A stretch of DNA of 64,000 bases from Anthracocystis setariae (taxonomy: Eukaryota; Basidiomycota; Ustilaginomycetes; Ustilaginales; Ustilaginaceae): positions 558,001 to 622,000 of the forward strand of contig CAKMXJ010000019.1 in assembly GCA_928724745.1 (NCBI GenBank), in the 5' to 3' direction. Below, in pieces: positions 1-11,548 of the stretch. Made by a program: the position numbers and the translations under genes. A model generated the notes under the pieces. That model searched no databases. It was not told the origin of the DNA and worked only from the letters and a program-made list of their open reading frames with translations. Position 1 is the stretch's first letter. Every line of letters starts with the position of its first letter.

Positions 1-1293
1 GACCAAGTACGATGGAAATGCGCCAAGAGCAGCGAGATGTGAATTGGGCGAGCGAGGCATCCGAGACCTTGCTGAAATGGCGATGCACACGCATGTCTCG
101 CTTGCGATGGGTTGCGCAAAGCAGAAGCGACGTGCGAGTCTAAGCATCGAGCTTCTACACGACATGAACAAGGTAAGCAAGCTGGTTGGCTCCTCTCCGA
201 TGCGAGGAAGAGATTCCATGCGAGCGGTCGAATACGACGGATTACCGTACCATGGTCGCGCGCAGCATGCACGGGGGCCGGTGCATACAAGTATACTTGA
301 AGGATAAGAGAAGAAGAAAAAAGGGTCCTTCTCTCGCCAATTTGAGTTCGTCTGGACACGCCATCATTGATCAGTAAACGGACTAACCTGCGGTGCTCGC
401 AGTTCAGACGGCTTGCAGCTCACAAGCAACATAGGCATGCACAGGGATTGCTGCAGGATGGCTGTACCATTTTGAAGGCATGAAGGTGGTTGATGCATCG
501 AGGCACAGCCAATATTGCACGGTCAGAGCGGTCTCGTGAGACCGACTTAAACGCGAAAACCTCGGCGACTAATTTGCGGATCGGATCGGATTTCTTGGTC
601 CGCGGTGAAAGGTGGCATGCTTAGCTCGACTGTGCAACGCTTGATATCAAGCAAATGTGATAGGCTGTGCCAGTGTCGCAGAGAAAAGAAAGAAAGGAAA
701 GACAAAGAGTCGCCGAGGAGGCAAAGGTAGGAAAGCGACCCTCGTCTGTGTCGTCAAGTGATAAGCCAGGCTTGGTCGGCTGGATTCCGTTGACCTCGGT
801 CTGGCTTTCTGCGTTGCATTTCAATGCTACTTGAGGCGCTGCAGCTCACGCTGATCGTGAGAACGAGCTGAGCAGTCACAGCGTCGGATGCAGCGCACAC
901 TGCTTCTTGCAGAAAGCCACGGCAATCCCGACACGACTCAAGGCCTGTGCCTGGCTGGGTGGCTGCTCTTGTGCATGACTATGCTGTACTGTTCATTCCC
1001 CCACATCAGTGCCCACGCTCAACTCGATTAGACAAGGCAAAGTCAAGAGGATTGTGGCCGACAGCGAGCGAGCGAGCGAGCTTACTTAGAAGGTCTCAGC
1101 TGGATGGCAAAGTCGAATCAAGTCAAAGTCTCCGAAATGACTAGCAATTTCGGTACGCTTTCCCACTCAGCCAACCCAAGTGTCGCTCGCACCACCCACA
1201 ATCAACGCACAACCCACGCACAATCCGACACAACAAAACGCCCTCTCCGCCGCCGCCTCCTTCTTTAGCGTGTCTGTGTGGATCCAAATCCAG
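1..1293. other. Gene-free left edge
   Basis: I see no convincing gene in this stretch. Open frames are short, have no ATG in good context or have no recognisable content. A short GAGC-type repeat lies near 1066-1081. The right part probably belongs to the promoter or leader of the riboflavin kinase gene. The 3' end of a gene lying left of the window cannot be excluded. Confidence 0.5.
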
Positions 1294-1307
1294 CTACTAC
1301 TACTACT

Positions 1308-1379
<72 letters not shown>

Positions 1380-1413
1380 TACTATTACTACTACTACTAC
1401 TACTACTACTACA
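1294..1413. repeat. CTA/TAC trinucleotide microsatellite
   Basis: About 120 bp of almost pure CTA repeats, interrupted near 1309, 1378 and 1385. It lies 390-510 bp upstream of the riboflavin kinase ATG. All frames through it stay open and would give poly-Tyr, poly-Leu or poly-Thr, but no in-frame ATG-started protein with sensible flanks exists. It is read as non-coding promoter or 5' leader sequence. Confidence 0.9.
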
Positions 1414-1556
1414 CTGTACTTCCTTCTCAACATTCACATCAGCCCCGCTGCATTTGCTCGACATCGTCTCTCAACTTGTCCTTCCGACTTCACTTCGGTC
1501 TCTTCCTTTCTTTCATCCATTGCTACCTACGCCTCCCGTTCTCCTATTGCTCGCAT

Positions 1557-1610
1557 ACACCACCACCACCGTCACCACCACCACCACCACCACCACCACC
1601 ATCATCATCA
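1557..1610. repeat. CAC trinucleotide microsatellite
   Basis: About 54 bp of CAC repeats with one GTC interruption near 1571-1573, ending in CAT units. It lies about 190 bp upstream of the riboflavin kinase start, in the same leader as the CTA array. Confidence 0.85.
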
Positions 1611-1800
1611 GCTTTCCATCTGTGCCTGCCCTACAACGTCTTTGCTCACCGCATTCACCCCGCAGCGTTTGCATTTCCGACAACTCCAACCAGCATTTAG
1701 ACCTCTCACCAGCCCTAGGCGCAGCGTAGTGACTCTTTTTTGATCGCCATTGCGCATCGAACCGTCTTCGCCGTCATCCAAGACACAAAGCACACTCAAC

Positions 1801-2936
1801 ATGTCCGAAGCTACAGCAACACAGGCGCTCAAACCACCTACACCAAGCAGTCGTCCGCAAGTGTGTGGGCCTCACGCTCCAGAGAGGCCTTATCCCATCT
1901 ACCTTCGTGGCGCCGCCGAAAAGGGCTTCGGTCGTGGCTCGAAAGATCTTGGCTGTCCTACCGCCAACCTTCCCGCCAAGGTCGTCGGTCCCGGCTCCTC
2001 TCTCACACGTACCGGCATCTACTTTGGCTTTGCCCGTGTACTCTCACAAGACCCAGACGATCCCTCTCTCACAGACTCGGAAGACGCTGACCTAGCTTCA
2101 TCCAATCAGCCTCCCATCGACGATGACGACAACGAGGTGGTTCTCGGTGCAAGTCCCATCGGTGACACTGGCGAAGCTTTCCTCAACGGTGGCTCGCCTC
2201 GTCCTCGTCAGAATAGCCGCGGCCATCCCAGTCCCGAATCCGTTCTCGAGACCGGCAACAAGAGGCACGACAAGGAAGATGAAGTGAGCCGCTCCGAACT
2301 CGCCAACAGCAACGGCACCCCCACATCACATGCTGCCACCGTTTCATCATCCTCGTCTTCCAGCAACCTATCCGCTCGCACCAGAAAGACAAAGCGCGTC
2401 CATCTTCGTCCACAAGACTCCAAAGTGTATCCCATGGTCATGAGCGTTGGCTGGAATCCTTTCTACAAGAATACACACAAGACTGCCGTAAGTAGCCTCG
2501 TACAACCTTCCAGCTTCCGCTTTTCCAACCGTGGTGAGGGCATGCTTGCTAACCTCCCAACGTTTTTGGCTGACTTTGAATGAACAGGAGGTTCACATCA
2601 TGCACGAATTTTCCAACGACTTTTACGGCCTCGAGATCCGCGTTGTCGTGCTGGGCTACATTCGACCCGAATACAACTACGATTCAATGGGTAAGTTGTG
2701 GCTCGCTGTCGCATTGTCATGTCGATTGGACGTAGCGTATCCACTGACTCGCTTGTTTGCTCCTCCTATATCACCATCGTCATCGCTCCTCCCTAACTTG
2801 TGTCTATCTGGCCCATCTCGTCACACCAACAGACGCATTGATCGAGGATATCGAGATGGACAAAAAAGTGACGCTCAACTCGCTCAACCGGCCCCTCTAT
2901 CAAGATTACGCCCAAGATCCTTTCCTTGGTCGCTAG
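1801..2936 (+). CDS. FMN1: Riboflavin kinase (Fmn1), three exons
   Basis: Phosphorylates riboflavin to FMN with ATP, the first step of flavin cofactor synthesis. Exons are 1801-2487, 2588-2690 and 2833-2936, giving 297 aa. Both introns have GTAAGT donors and CAG acceptors, and the phases join cleanly. Diagnostic segments are the N-terminal YLRGAAEKGFGRGSKDLGCP block running into the PTAN motif, GIYFGFARV, then VYPMVMSVGWNPFY and EVHIMHEF. The C-terminus carries the usual NRPLYQDYAQDPFL-type tail. The family is normally about 150-200 aa. Here about 125 residues rich in Ser, Asp and Glu (roughly residues 83-210) are inserted between GIYFGFARV and VYPMVMS, where the usual enzyme has a short loop. 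The start is the first in-frame ATG. It converges with the minus-strand gene ending at 3287. Confidence 0.93.
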
Positions 2937-2988
2937 TCTCACCGCCTCGTCGCCTCTTGCAACCCTCGATACAACATCCTGTACTTGT

Positions 2989-3008
2989 CTCTCTCTCTCT
3001 CTCTCTCT
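2989..3008. repeat. CT dinucleotide run
   Basis: A run of TC/CT units about 50 bp after the riboflavin kinase stop, in the 350-bp convergent intergenic space 2937-3286. Nothing else is recognisable in that space. Confidence 0.8.
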
Positions 3009-3286
3009 TTGGGTCCGTGCTTTAATCAAGCACGTGTGATGCTTTGCTTTGAATACAATATAAGGTTCTTTAAAGTGGCTAATCGGTCGTGCCTTTGACC
3101 AGGCTGCAGCGCATCGGCCAACATCTTGATCGTCATACATAGGCCAGCGCCAACTCGTAACAGTCGTTACGTCCAGCTGCACAGACACCAGGTTCACAAT
3201 GGAATTCAAAGCAAACCAACTTAACCGCACTGAATTGCTGATGTGCGACCAAGGTTGTCATCCCTGTCAAGCCAGCCACGATGATG

Positions 3287-4911
3287 CTAATGTTTCAGAT
3301 CGATAAATTCTTGCAAATTCGAGATCTGTTCTCTCGCCACGTCTACGGCCCGCTGGATATCCTGGGCGTACAGACTTTTGCGGTGGGCGTCTTTGCCATC
3401 GAAGCGGTAGCCGCAGCGTGGGCAAGCATCCATGGTGCGCTTCTTCCACGCCTCGCTGCCAAACGAGTCCATGCTGACGATGCGCAAGATGTACGCGTTC
3501 GGCCCATAGTTGTGCAGGAAGGACTGGCGTGGAACGAGACCCGAGGTGGATGCGCGAGGCGGCTCTTCGGTGTCGATAAGCGGTTGTGTGGCAATGAGGC
3601 GAGGATCGAGAGCCTCATAGTCGTCGACGGATGCTTCCGAGTCGGAAATCTCGATGCAGTGGATATCCATCTCCTCGTCACTATCATCATCGTCTTGGTT
3701 TCGACCAACATTGCCCCCTTCATCATTCGTATCATCCCTGTTGTCCTCGTCCTCACCACCTGACTCGGACGAGGTATCCGACGCCGTCTCCTTGTCGTGG
3801 TATCGTGTTCCAGCCTTCTTGAGCGCCACCACGGTGGTGAGCAGGAACAGTTCCCAGGGGTCCGTATTGCATGTAGCGCACGTCGACCCGCGCCGGAATT
3901 TGTCCGACCAGCGACAGAGGATCTCGTCGATCTCTGCCACTCGCCAACTGCGCAGCCGTTCCAACCGAAACATGTATCGAAGCCCGATCCGCTTTTCATC
4001 GTCAGAAGAGAGCAATCCCCAATCGGCACCGAGGGTGAGGCGAGAGCAGGATTGGATCACGCCAGGCGTGCGCACGCCAGCGCCGACATCGATGAGCAGC
4101 GCGAAAGCGGAAAATGGATTGAACCCGAGAGCTTCCTTCGGATGGTCGATGCAATCCATCAAGTCCGCTAGGAAGATCTCGAAACACTGCAGAAGCAGAC
4201 GTGAATGAAGAGTCAGTTTCCAAAGCCAAATCAGGTGTCGGCGAGATACTCACATGCAGCAGATGGACGTTGACATTGGAAAGCTTGGCCAGCGATTCAT
4301 AGAGATTGAACTGGGGGGCGTGAGAGAGATCAAGAAGGCAAGACTGCGATGTAAGTAAACAATGCAACAAGCCGCGCATGCCTCGATCATAAGGGACGAT
4401 ATGGACGTACGAGGTCAAGGAACTTTTCGGAACGTCTCTTGATGAAGCGCTTGCTCACGTGTCTTGGAACTTCGAGCGATTCCCGCATGCTCGGATGGAT
4501 GAAGTCGGCGAATTCCTGTGAGCGCAAGTCGGAACGCTTTACGGGGTCGAGAATGAGGCGGAACAGGGCGCCAAGCCGCTTGCGATCGTCGGAGCTGTGT
4601 ATCTCTCGGAACGGAAAGCGCTGAGACGAGCCCTGTTCCTCTGCATCCGCCACGTCAGCGGCGCAGTCGTTCGCGATTTGCAGGAGCAGATCATCCCCTT
4701 GATTACGATCGTTGTTCGCATCGTCGGCGAGATCGCTGTCGGTCTCCATCGAGGTTCCAGACGCGAGATCCTCGTGTGGTTGGCGCAGCTCCTGGATCGA
4801 TGCTTCCGAGTCGCCGTCCACATCGTCATCGAGATGCTGCAGAGAGCCGTCGATCGCCTGCGAGAGCTGTTTGAAGCGTGGCGATGGCGAGGTCTGCGTT
4901 GAGCGAGCCAT
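3287..4911 (-). CDS. Unidentified protein with two CxxC pairs
   Basis: I do not recognise this gene. Exons on the minus strand are 4911-4411, 4310-4254 and 4186-3287, giving 485 aa. The introns have GTACGT and GTGAGT donors and CAG acceptors, and the 57-nt middle exon keeps the frame. Residues 1-100 are acidic and disordered. About 120-345 look like a folded helical region (FNLYESLAKLSNVNVHLLHC followed by FEIFLADLMD). CATC lies near residue 325. A very acidic stretch (DDDDSDEEMD) follows, then CPRCGYRF near 445. The CATC and CPRC pairs could form one zinc ribbon split by the acidic loop. No catalytic motif was seen. The gene model is well supported; the function is not. Confidence 0.72.
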
Positions 4912-5533
4912 GGCGATGCTTCGGTCGTGTCACGCTGCTCACGCTCGAGGGAAGGGTGTGGTCGAGAGGAAACATCCCTCAGCCCGGTCCCAATTGATGA
5001 GGAATGCATGGGTGCGCTCAGAGGAAGACAGGCGGTCGGCTGGTCTGGAGATGGCAAGCAAAGTGCATCTCCGGTCTGGGGCCCACCTCCCCTTGCGCGC
5101 CAAACTTGTTCTCGCTAGCTTTCACATTCAGGCACGGATGGGCACTGAACGGGCAGGCGGAAGAGCCGGCGTGTCCTTGACCTTAACCTTGACTAATGCG
5201 TTGTGTTGCGTTGCTCCGTGCACCAAGTGAAGCCAACCTCTTCCGAACATCACCGGGATTTTGGCGTTGTTGAGCGCAGAAACGAATCACAAAAATCGTG
5301 ACAAGACTTGCCGCGGTCTTTTTCAGCGCCTCAACGGCGCGGCTTCGGCTGATCCGACGCTGCGCTTTGCTGGGCCTCACCATGGCTTCTGTCACTCAGC
5401 TCGTCTCGACGCGCAAGGATTCGCTCTCGATGCGCAAGATGATCATTCCGATGGGGACGGTGGGGATGGGTGAAGGAAGAAGTCTTGATTGCGAAACAGG
5501 TGGAGTCAATCTTGTACAGAACAATGTGCGCTG
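4912..5533. other. Intergenic, promoter side of the CxxC gene
   Basis: 622 bp between the start of the CxxC protein and the stop of the next minus-strand gene. Short open frames here do not look coding. It should hold the promoter of the 3287-4911 gene and the 3' UTR of the 5534-7347 gene. Confidence 0.5.
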
Positions 5534-7347
5534 CTACTCCATCGGATTCGTTCGTCCGGCCTGTGAAAGGTTTGCGAGAAGGTCACGAGAAAGGTTGCAA
5601 GCAGATGGTCAGCTCGTTCGTTCAGCTTCGTCGATGAATAGAAGCGCAAAAGCGGCCAAGCATTTCAACTTACCTGTTCATCATCGTCGTGATCACGGCT
5701 ACAAGCGCATAGTAAGTCAGTCCACCACGGCTTGCGCACCTCTTCGGCTTCATCGGTGCTGCTAGAGTGTCGATCGATGCGCATTGTTGTCCGCTTGTAC
5801 TGTCCCATGGTCCGTCCCACCGTCTCTTCCCAATCATCCCCATCGCTGATGCCGACTTCTCGGAATTTCGAATCGCTGGTGGACTGCCGTGCGGGAACAG
5901 GTCGCATCGGACCATCCTTGTCCATAGTGTGCTCGCCCAAGTCGCCTGTGGAGTCCGGACTCTTTGCTCTGCTGCTTTCCATTTCCATAGCGATCTCGTC
6001 ATCCAGTCCTCCCTGATGAATTGTCGTCGATCCGATCGACCGCCCATCCTCCGTCGACGCGAATGGGTTGTCTCCAGAGGTTAAGCTATCCTCGCCCTCT
6101 GCCTCGGTGTCGGTCGCAACGATGGTTGGCATAGAGCGACCCTTGCCTTTGGTCTTGGATTTGTATTGTGACTCGAGCGCCCTGCGCTGAATGCTGGACG
6201 CTCGTCCCACTGTGACAATAGGTCGCGCCGCCGTTGGTGACGGTTTCGACGCAGGGGAAGAAGCGCCCAATGCGGCTGCCGCGTCGGCCATGGCGCCGTC
6301 TGAAGGGTCTTGGAAGGGATCCTTGCCATTTTCAGAGGTCACACGTGATCCAATGGGTGGCAGCTTTCTATTGGGTCGATGGTCGTCCGAGAGCAACGAC
6401 CCATGGGAATGAGAGCTACCAAACGAAGAGATGCTCGTGGACTGTTGCAGACCCCGAGAGACGACGCCTCCTCTGCCAGCCGCCGAGTCTCGATTTGTCT
6501 GTCCTAGCTTGGATTGGTAAAGCATGTTGGGGCTCGCGCCCGGACCATCGGCTAGTCTCTCGGACGACGGCCCCGAGCCCAGATTGTTGCCGGTCGAAAC
6601 ATAGCTCGCAGGGCGGAGGATGGAGAGCCTCTGCGCTAATCCTCCCGCACCTGCACTGGTCGAATGGCGATTGGAAAGGATCTTGGACGAGCGTTGCGCC
6701 TTACGTCGCTGGCGTTCCTCGGCTGCCCAACGCTCTAGGTTTTGCTGCACGCGTTTGGCTTCCGAGTCCTCTTCGCTGGTGGGCGGATAGGTTGTGGGAG
6801 AGTAAGGGACCTCGTCGAAATCGGCCGAGTCGATGCGTAAGTGGTTGCCTTGACGATGCCCAGCATCGTCCTGACTATATTCATTGGCAGATGACCAGGC
6901 GGAGCCGCCGTACGCGTACGAGGAGCTTGCAGCTGCCGACGTCTCGTCGATCGTACTGAGCGAAGATTCAGACTTGCGATGACCGGGCTCGGTGTGGTGA
7001 CCATTGGAGCTACTGTGCTTCGACCTAGAGGCATTTGGCGGTGAGGTCGACTTTCTACGTGTATCAGCGTTGGCGCCCGAGCTGTGCGCTGTAGCATCCT
7101 GAGACGGTGCCACCAAGTTTAGGCCTGGCCCTGCCCAGGCACTCGGCGAAGAATCATCAATGCTATTGATCGACTGTGAAGACAACGGGTCGGCAGTGAA
7201 TTCTTCTGCTGGCATTGGAACTGGAGCATCGGCGCCTAGTATCAGAGTCCGCGCGGTGGAAGGTTCGCCTAGCTCTGTTGTGTGCCGGCCATGAGCCTCG
7301 TCTACGTTTGCACCGACGGGCACGATGCTAGCGCCGGATTCAGTCAT
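5534..7347 (-). CDS. Unidentified disordered protein with mini-exon tail
   Basis: Exon 1 is 7347-5674, starting at the in-frame ATG of MTESGAS. A frame extension to 7377 begins at GTG and is not used. A 113-nt intron (GTAAGT donor, CACAG acceptor) leads to a mini-exon, 5560-5534, that adds AGRTNPME and a stop. The protein is 566 aa, almost wholly Ser/Pro/Gly/Asp-rich and probably disordered. The C-terminus is different: KPWWTDLLCACSRDHDDDEQ is followed by the mini-exon residues. The compact Trp/Cys tail ending in GRTNP looks like the conserved functional part, perhaps a short binding or lipidation motif. That role is inference. No enzyme domain was seen. Without the splice the protein would end two residues after EQ (VS), so the intron decides the tail. 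Confidence 0.72.
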
Positions 7348-9236
7348 GACCGAGACTGGGTCGCGTTTGATGCGCACTTGCCTTCACACTGTGTGGATCA
7401 TGGGCTTCGGGAGATAGCGATCGGGCTGCTTCGTCTCACAGTGTCACTTGGAAGAGGTTTGCGATCATGCGGAGTGAGCGTCTGACCAAGTTTATCGTCA
7501 AGAGCGTAGTGTCGAAGCAATGGAAAGTTCCGATCGTGGATGCAGAGAGGTGTAGCTTTCGAGTCTGGGCGAATGCAGATGGGTCTGGTCGATGAGGAAT
7601 CGTGTCGTTGTAGCAAGCTGGGCAGTGCGGCTGAAGGTCGCGAACAAGGTGTTGTCGGCAGGCACCGTTTCGCAAACGGCGAGATGCCACGATGAAACCG
7701 ATGTGTCGGGCGGACGAAGAACTCTGACGCCGTCTTGGCAGCCTGTTTGTGGTAGAGGCCGAGGAGAAGTGTTGAAAGAGGACGCAGGTGATGTAGATGG
7801 CTGGCAGGCTGAAGGGTGCGATCCAGAAGGGGTTGCTAAGATCCAAGCGCAGCGATTGTCGTAGGTTGCACAAGATTGAAATCCAAGGCGGAGAGGTCCA
7901 AGCCCAGTCAGTGTCGGGCGATGCGGAAGCGGTGCAGGGCGCTAAAAACTGCGAATCTCGGTTGAGCGTGCAAAGCAAAATAAATGGCTATGCGGAGGGA
8001 TCGAAGAAGGCGAAATTACCAGGCGTTGACATCTCTGCTGTAGTCACAGAAGTTGAAATCGCTTGAAGAAATCGGCCTGAAGCACTCGACAAAGCAGGGA
8101 GCGAGCCACGCCTAGACAGCTGCACCGTACACCTTCTTTCCCCAGACCTTATGATCGGTTGGGACCCCTATGATCGCAAACACATACAGAATTACCCGCC
8201 AATAATGAGGATGGGCGACCTTGTTCACAGTGGCATCCCGTACAACACACCGTCCACCCTTCTGCTGGCCTTTGTGTCCATCTGCTGTTCGTGTTCTTAG
8301 GCGCTTGTCAACAGGAGTCTCGAAGTCGAGCCGGCCCGGGTCGCCTTGACAGCATGCTGTCTGCAGCAACGACCTTTCATGCAGTCATGTCCCTCCACCT
8401 TTGCATTCCCTCTCCCTCTCCCTCTCCCTCTCCCTCTCGCTGCCCCCTTCCCCCCGTTCCCCTTTGCCTTTGCCCCTCCCCCACTCAGGAGGAACGCGAT
8501 ACTTGCACATTCCGCCTGCCTTCTTTCTGCAAGCTGCGATTCCTTTTTTCTTCTCCAAGCCTGGATGCGGAAGCTGCAAACTAGCGAACGGGAGGATCAT
8601 GCATTCAACTTACACTGTTCGTTTGAAAAAGTATGTCACCAAGAAAAGGCTTAACACAAATCCTGTTGGGGGGGTTTTTTTCCCCTAGGGTGAGAACGCG
8701 TCCTGTTCTGTAATTGTTGCCGACCGCACACGCCCTTCTGGCTGCCAGAATCAAAACACGCTTCTGCGAGTCGTAAGAACTCACGCGACGAGACAGCCTG
8801 ACGCCAATTCTGCAACGCCCAGCCTTCCTGACGTCCATCTGTATAACTTTGATACCATCACCTTTCGCTACGCTACGCCCTGGATTTGCAGCAGCCGGCT
8901 TCTCCGAAAGCGGGTCTGGCAGAGATACTTGTCTCTTGCTTGCGCTGACCTTTGGCAGCCTCTTCGGCCCAAGCACGCCGACACGCACAGGCTCTGCCGG
9001 CACCTCCGACATCTTTAATCGGCCAGGCGCATCGACTGACTCCATCCACAATCAGCGCCGTCGCCAAGGACAGTACCGCTCCTGCATAGCAGATCACGCT
9101 CGCCCATCTTCAGCTGAAGCTCGGCCCGCCGCATTTCGGATGATCCTTTGATTGCGTCCAGCTCGACCGATGCTACGCGCTTCCACCCAACTCTGACACT
9201 GTCACACAGCCATCGCGCAGGTGCACATGAAGCAGT
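7348..9236. other. 1.9-kb divergent intergenic region
   Basis: Separates the minus-strand disordered protein from the plus-strand kinetochore gene, so it should hold both promoters. It contains a CCCTCT-type repeat and a G8/T7 run near 8668-8682. A single ACGCGT (MluI box) lies at 8696-8701. A minus-strand open frame at 9012-8605 has an ATG but no recognisable content and was not called. Confidence 0.5.
8406..8438. repeat. CCCTCT hexanucleotide repeat
   Basis: About five tandem copies of CCCTCT, followed by further C/T-rich sequence to about 8485. Confidence 0.8.
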
Positions 9237-11266
9237 ATGGCCGCACAATCTCGTAGATCAACACGGCTCAGCTCCTCTGCTCCAGAGACCGCTGAGCGCG
9301 TCTCGTCTCGCTCAACTAAATCCAAGGCCCCGGCTTCCTCGACATCCTCCTCCACTCGTTCCTCAGCGTCATCCGGCATCATCCCCACTGTGGCCGCACG
9401 CAATCCTTCAAATAAGAAGGTCGATCGCAAAGAGCGTCGGCTGGAAGATCTCCTCGATGACACCATCGCTATCGACGACACCCGCCCGTTCGACATGACC
9501 ATGGACGCCTTCCAACCTGTCAGGTCTGCATCTTCCATCAAGCGGCCTAGAGGCGACGCCGAGACTGCAGCACGCAATCTCAAGCAAGCAACCAGCCGTC
9601 GTGAGGATGCGGCAAAAGTGAAGCGCAAACTTCGGCAAACGCTTGGCGATGAGACAGAGGATGACTTTATCTTCAGTCGAGAGCCTCGCCAACGTACAGC
9701 GCCTACATCATCGTCGGCGTCATCCAGCGCTGGCCCAGCATCCAGCCGCGCGCAAACATCTCGAAATGGGACAAAAGCACCCTCTTCCAGCCGTACCGTT
9801 TTTGAGCCGTTACCCGACGCTGCCGGCGGCGAGACACCCATCATTCGAAGAAACCAGGCCTTCCGAGCCGGTCTGGAAAACAAACCGCGACGGCCAACGG
9901 GTCGTGAAGCAGAACAGCAGTCGCGTCGCAGCAGTCTCAACCTCAAGGGACAAAGGCGGGTCTCTTCGTTGCGCGACGGTACCGCCGCCTACCCCCACGA
10001 CGATGTGCCCGACTATGAACTGTTTCGACACTGCAGTGATCAGCTTCCGCCCGTGGTTCGTATGAAGCATCTCATGGGCTGGCTGCTCAAGCGCTCGCTC
10101 GACATCGCTACAGGCAAGGCTGAGCTACCCGTGCGATCCCGCGACGCCGCAAAAAGGGCCAAGGGTAAAGCCAAGGAGGCCGACGAAATACCTACCTTCA
10201 CCGAGGCCGAACTGAAGCTCTTGCGATCCAGAGATGCAGAGCTTGCCACGGTGTTGGATCAAGCTTTGACGGATCTAAATGACGGTGTGTTTGGGATCAA
10301 CTGGATGGGACGATCCGATGGGTCCGAAGGCAAGGGCTTAAAACCGCATCCGAGAAACGTGTCGAATGGCCAGGCAGCTGCCAGTCTATCGGCGATTGTC
10401 GAGTCGATGCGGAACGAGTCGCAAGCATGGGCCAAAGAGTGGACGCGCATCGAGGACTACGAAGCTGAGACAGCTAGACTAGAAGCGCTGCTGCTGCAAG
10501 AAGACGACACTGTCGACACGGGAGATGTGATTTCATGGGATCGCAACGACCTAGACGAAGTGGGGATGCAGCAGCTGCGCGATGCGGACGCAGCTCTAGA
10601 CTGGTTGCGCCGACTCGAAGCGGGTGATAGTGCAGAAGCGGCCAAGACGAAACCGCGCTCGAAAGGACGTACGTCGAAAGCGGCCAGCATTCGCCAAGAG
10701 GACGACGTCTCTGAGCTCAAAGGAACCGAGCATGACCCACGGTGGCATGACGTCGAATTCAATGTATGTCTCACGAATGCACAGACCTTGTCGCGACATG
10801 TATCCCGTCCTTCTGCTGACCATTCTTTACCTCCTTTTCTCTTGTCGTTTGTCCCGATGTATAGGTCGATCTATTGCGTTCGCGTTCGCACCAATTCGCC
10901 CAACTCGAGTCGCTCGCCGACCGGTATGTGCGTACCGTCTCGGCGCACGCTGCACAAGCGCTGCGCGATCGAACGTCATCGTCGAGCGCCCTGGCAGGAG
11001 CATCAACATCCAGTGCCAAGGGCGGACGCCGCAAGACTGGCACTGGCGCCAAGACTGGACGTGGCGGTAACGAGCGTCTGGAAGTGCTTCTGAGCGGTGT
11101 GCGCGAATCGCGTTCCATCACGCATGCTTCGAACAGCACGTCAACAGCTGGTGCGCTGGATCAAAGCACAGCGGATCTGAGCGCTAGCTTGGCCGCGGTT
11201 GAACCGGACGAGAGCGATCCGACGGATCTTCTCCGTGCACTTGCTCGCTCGCATACTTTATCTTAG
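9237..11266 (+). CDS. DSN1: Kinetochore MIND-complex subunit Dsn1/Mis13
   Basis: Component of the Mis12/MIND complex that links the inner kinetochore to the Ndc80 complex in the nucleus. Exons are 9237-10763 and 10865-11266 (GTATGT donor, TATAG acceptor), giving 642 aa. Residues 1-250 are basic, Ser-rich and disordered, as in the family. The conserved Mis12-Mtw1/Dsn1 region starts near residue 255 with DVPDYELFRHCSDQLPP and RMKHLMGWLLKRSL. It continues through a helical, coiled-coil-like part (WAKEWTRIEDYEAETARLEA) to DPRWHDVEFNVDLLRSRSHQ across the intron. A 9-codon upstream reading frame starting at ATG 9227 overlaps the start codon and could dampen translation. The assignment rests on family resemblance and is fairly secure. 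Confidence 0.85.
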
Positions 11267-11548
11267 TTCTTAGATAGCTTTCCACTTGTACACCTTTATC
11301 AACTGTATTTGTGCGCCATACGCGGTTGTCTGGGTCTAGGTCTGGTGTTGTTGTTGTTGTTTCTGGGGCTGGTGCTTCTGAGTGCACTGAGCGCAACGAA
11401 AGCGAAGGTGGCTTGTGGGATCAGAGGAAGGTGTGAGTGTGGGGAATGCTTCCAAGTGGTGGAAGCCTGGGGTGGTTGTGGTTGGATGGAAATGAATGCG
11501 AACAGATGCTGGATTACTTGGGAGATGTTTGTTACAAGGTGGAAGGGT

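Noticed and set aside
1180..1743. 187-codon open frame with poly-Tyr and poly-His
   Set aside because: It starts at GTG, not ATG, and stays open only because it runs through the CTA and CAC arrays.
7436..7978. 180-codon minus-strand frame upstream of the mini-exon gene
   Set aside because: No ATG at its start and no conserved content; most likely leader or promoter of the 5534-7347 gene.
8605..9012. Minus-strand ATG frame opposite the DSN1 promoter
   Set aside because: No recognisable domain. It contains a possible donor (GTGAGT) but no convincing second exon, so there is no positive evidence.
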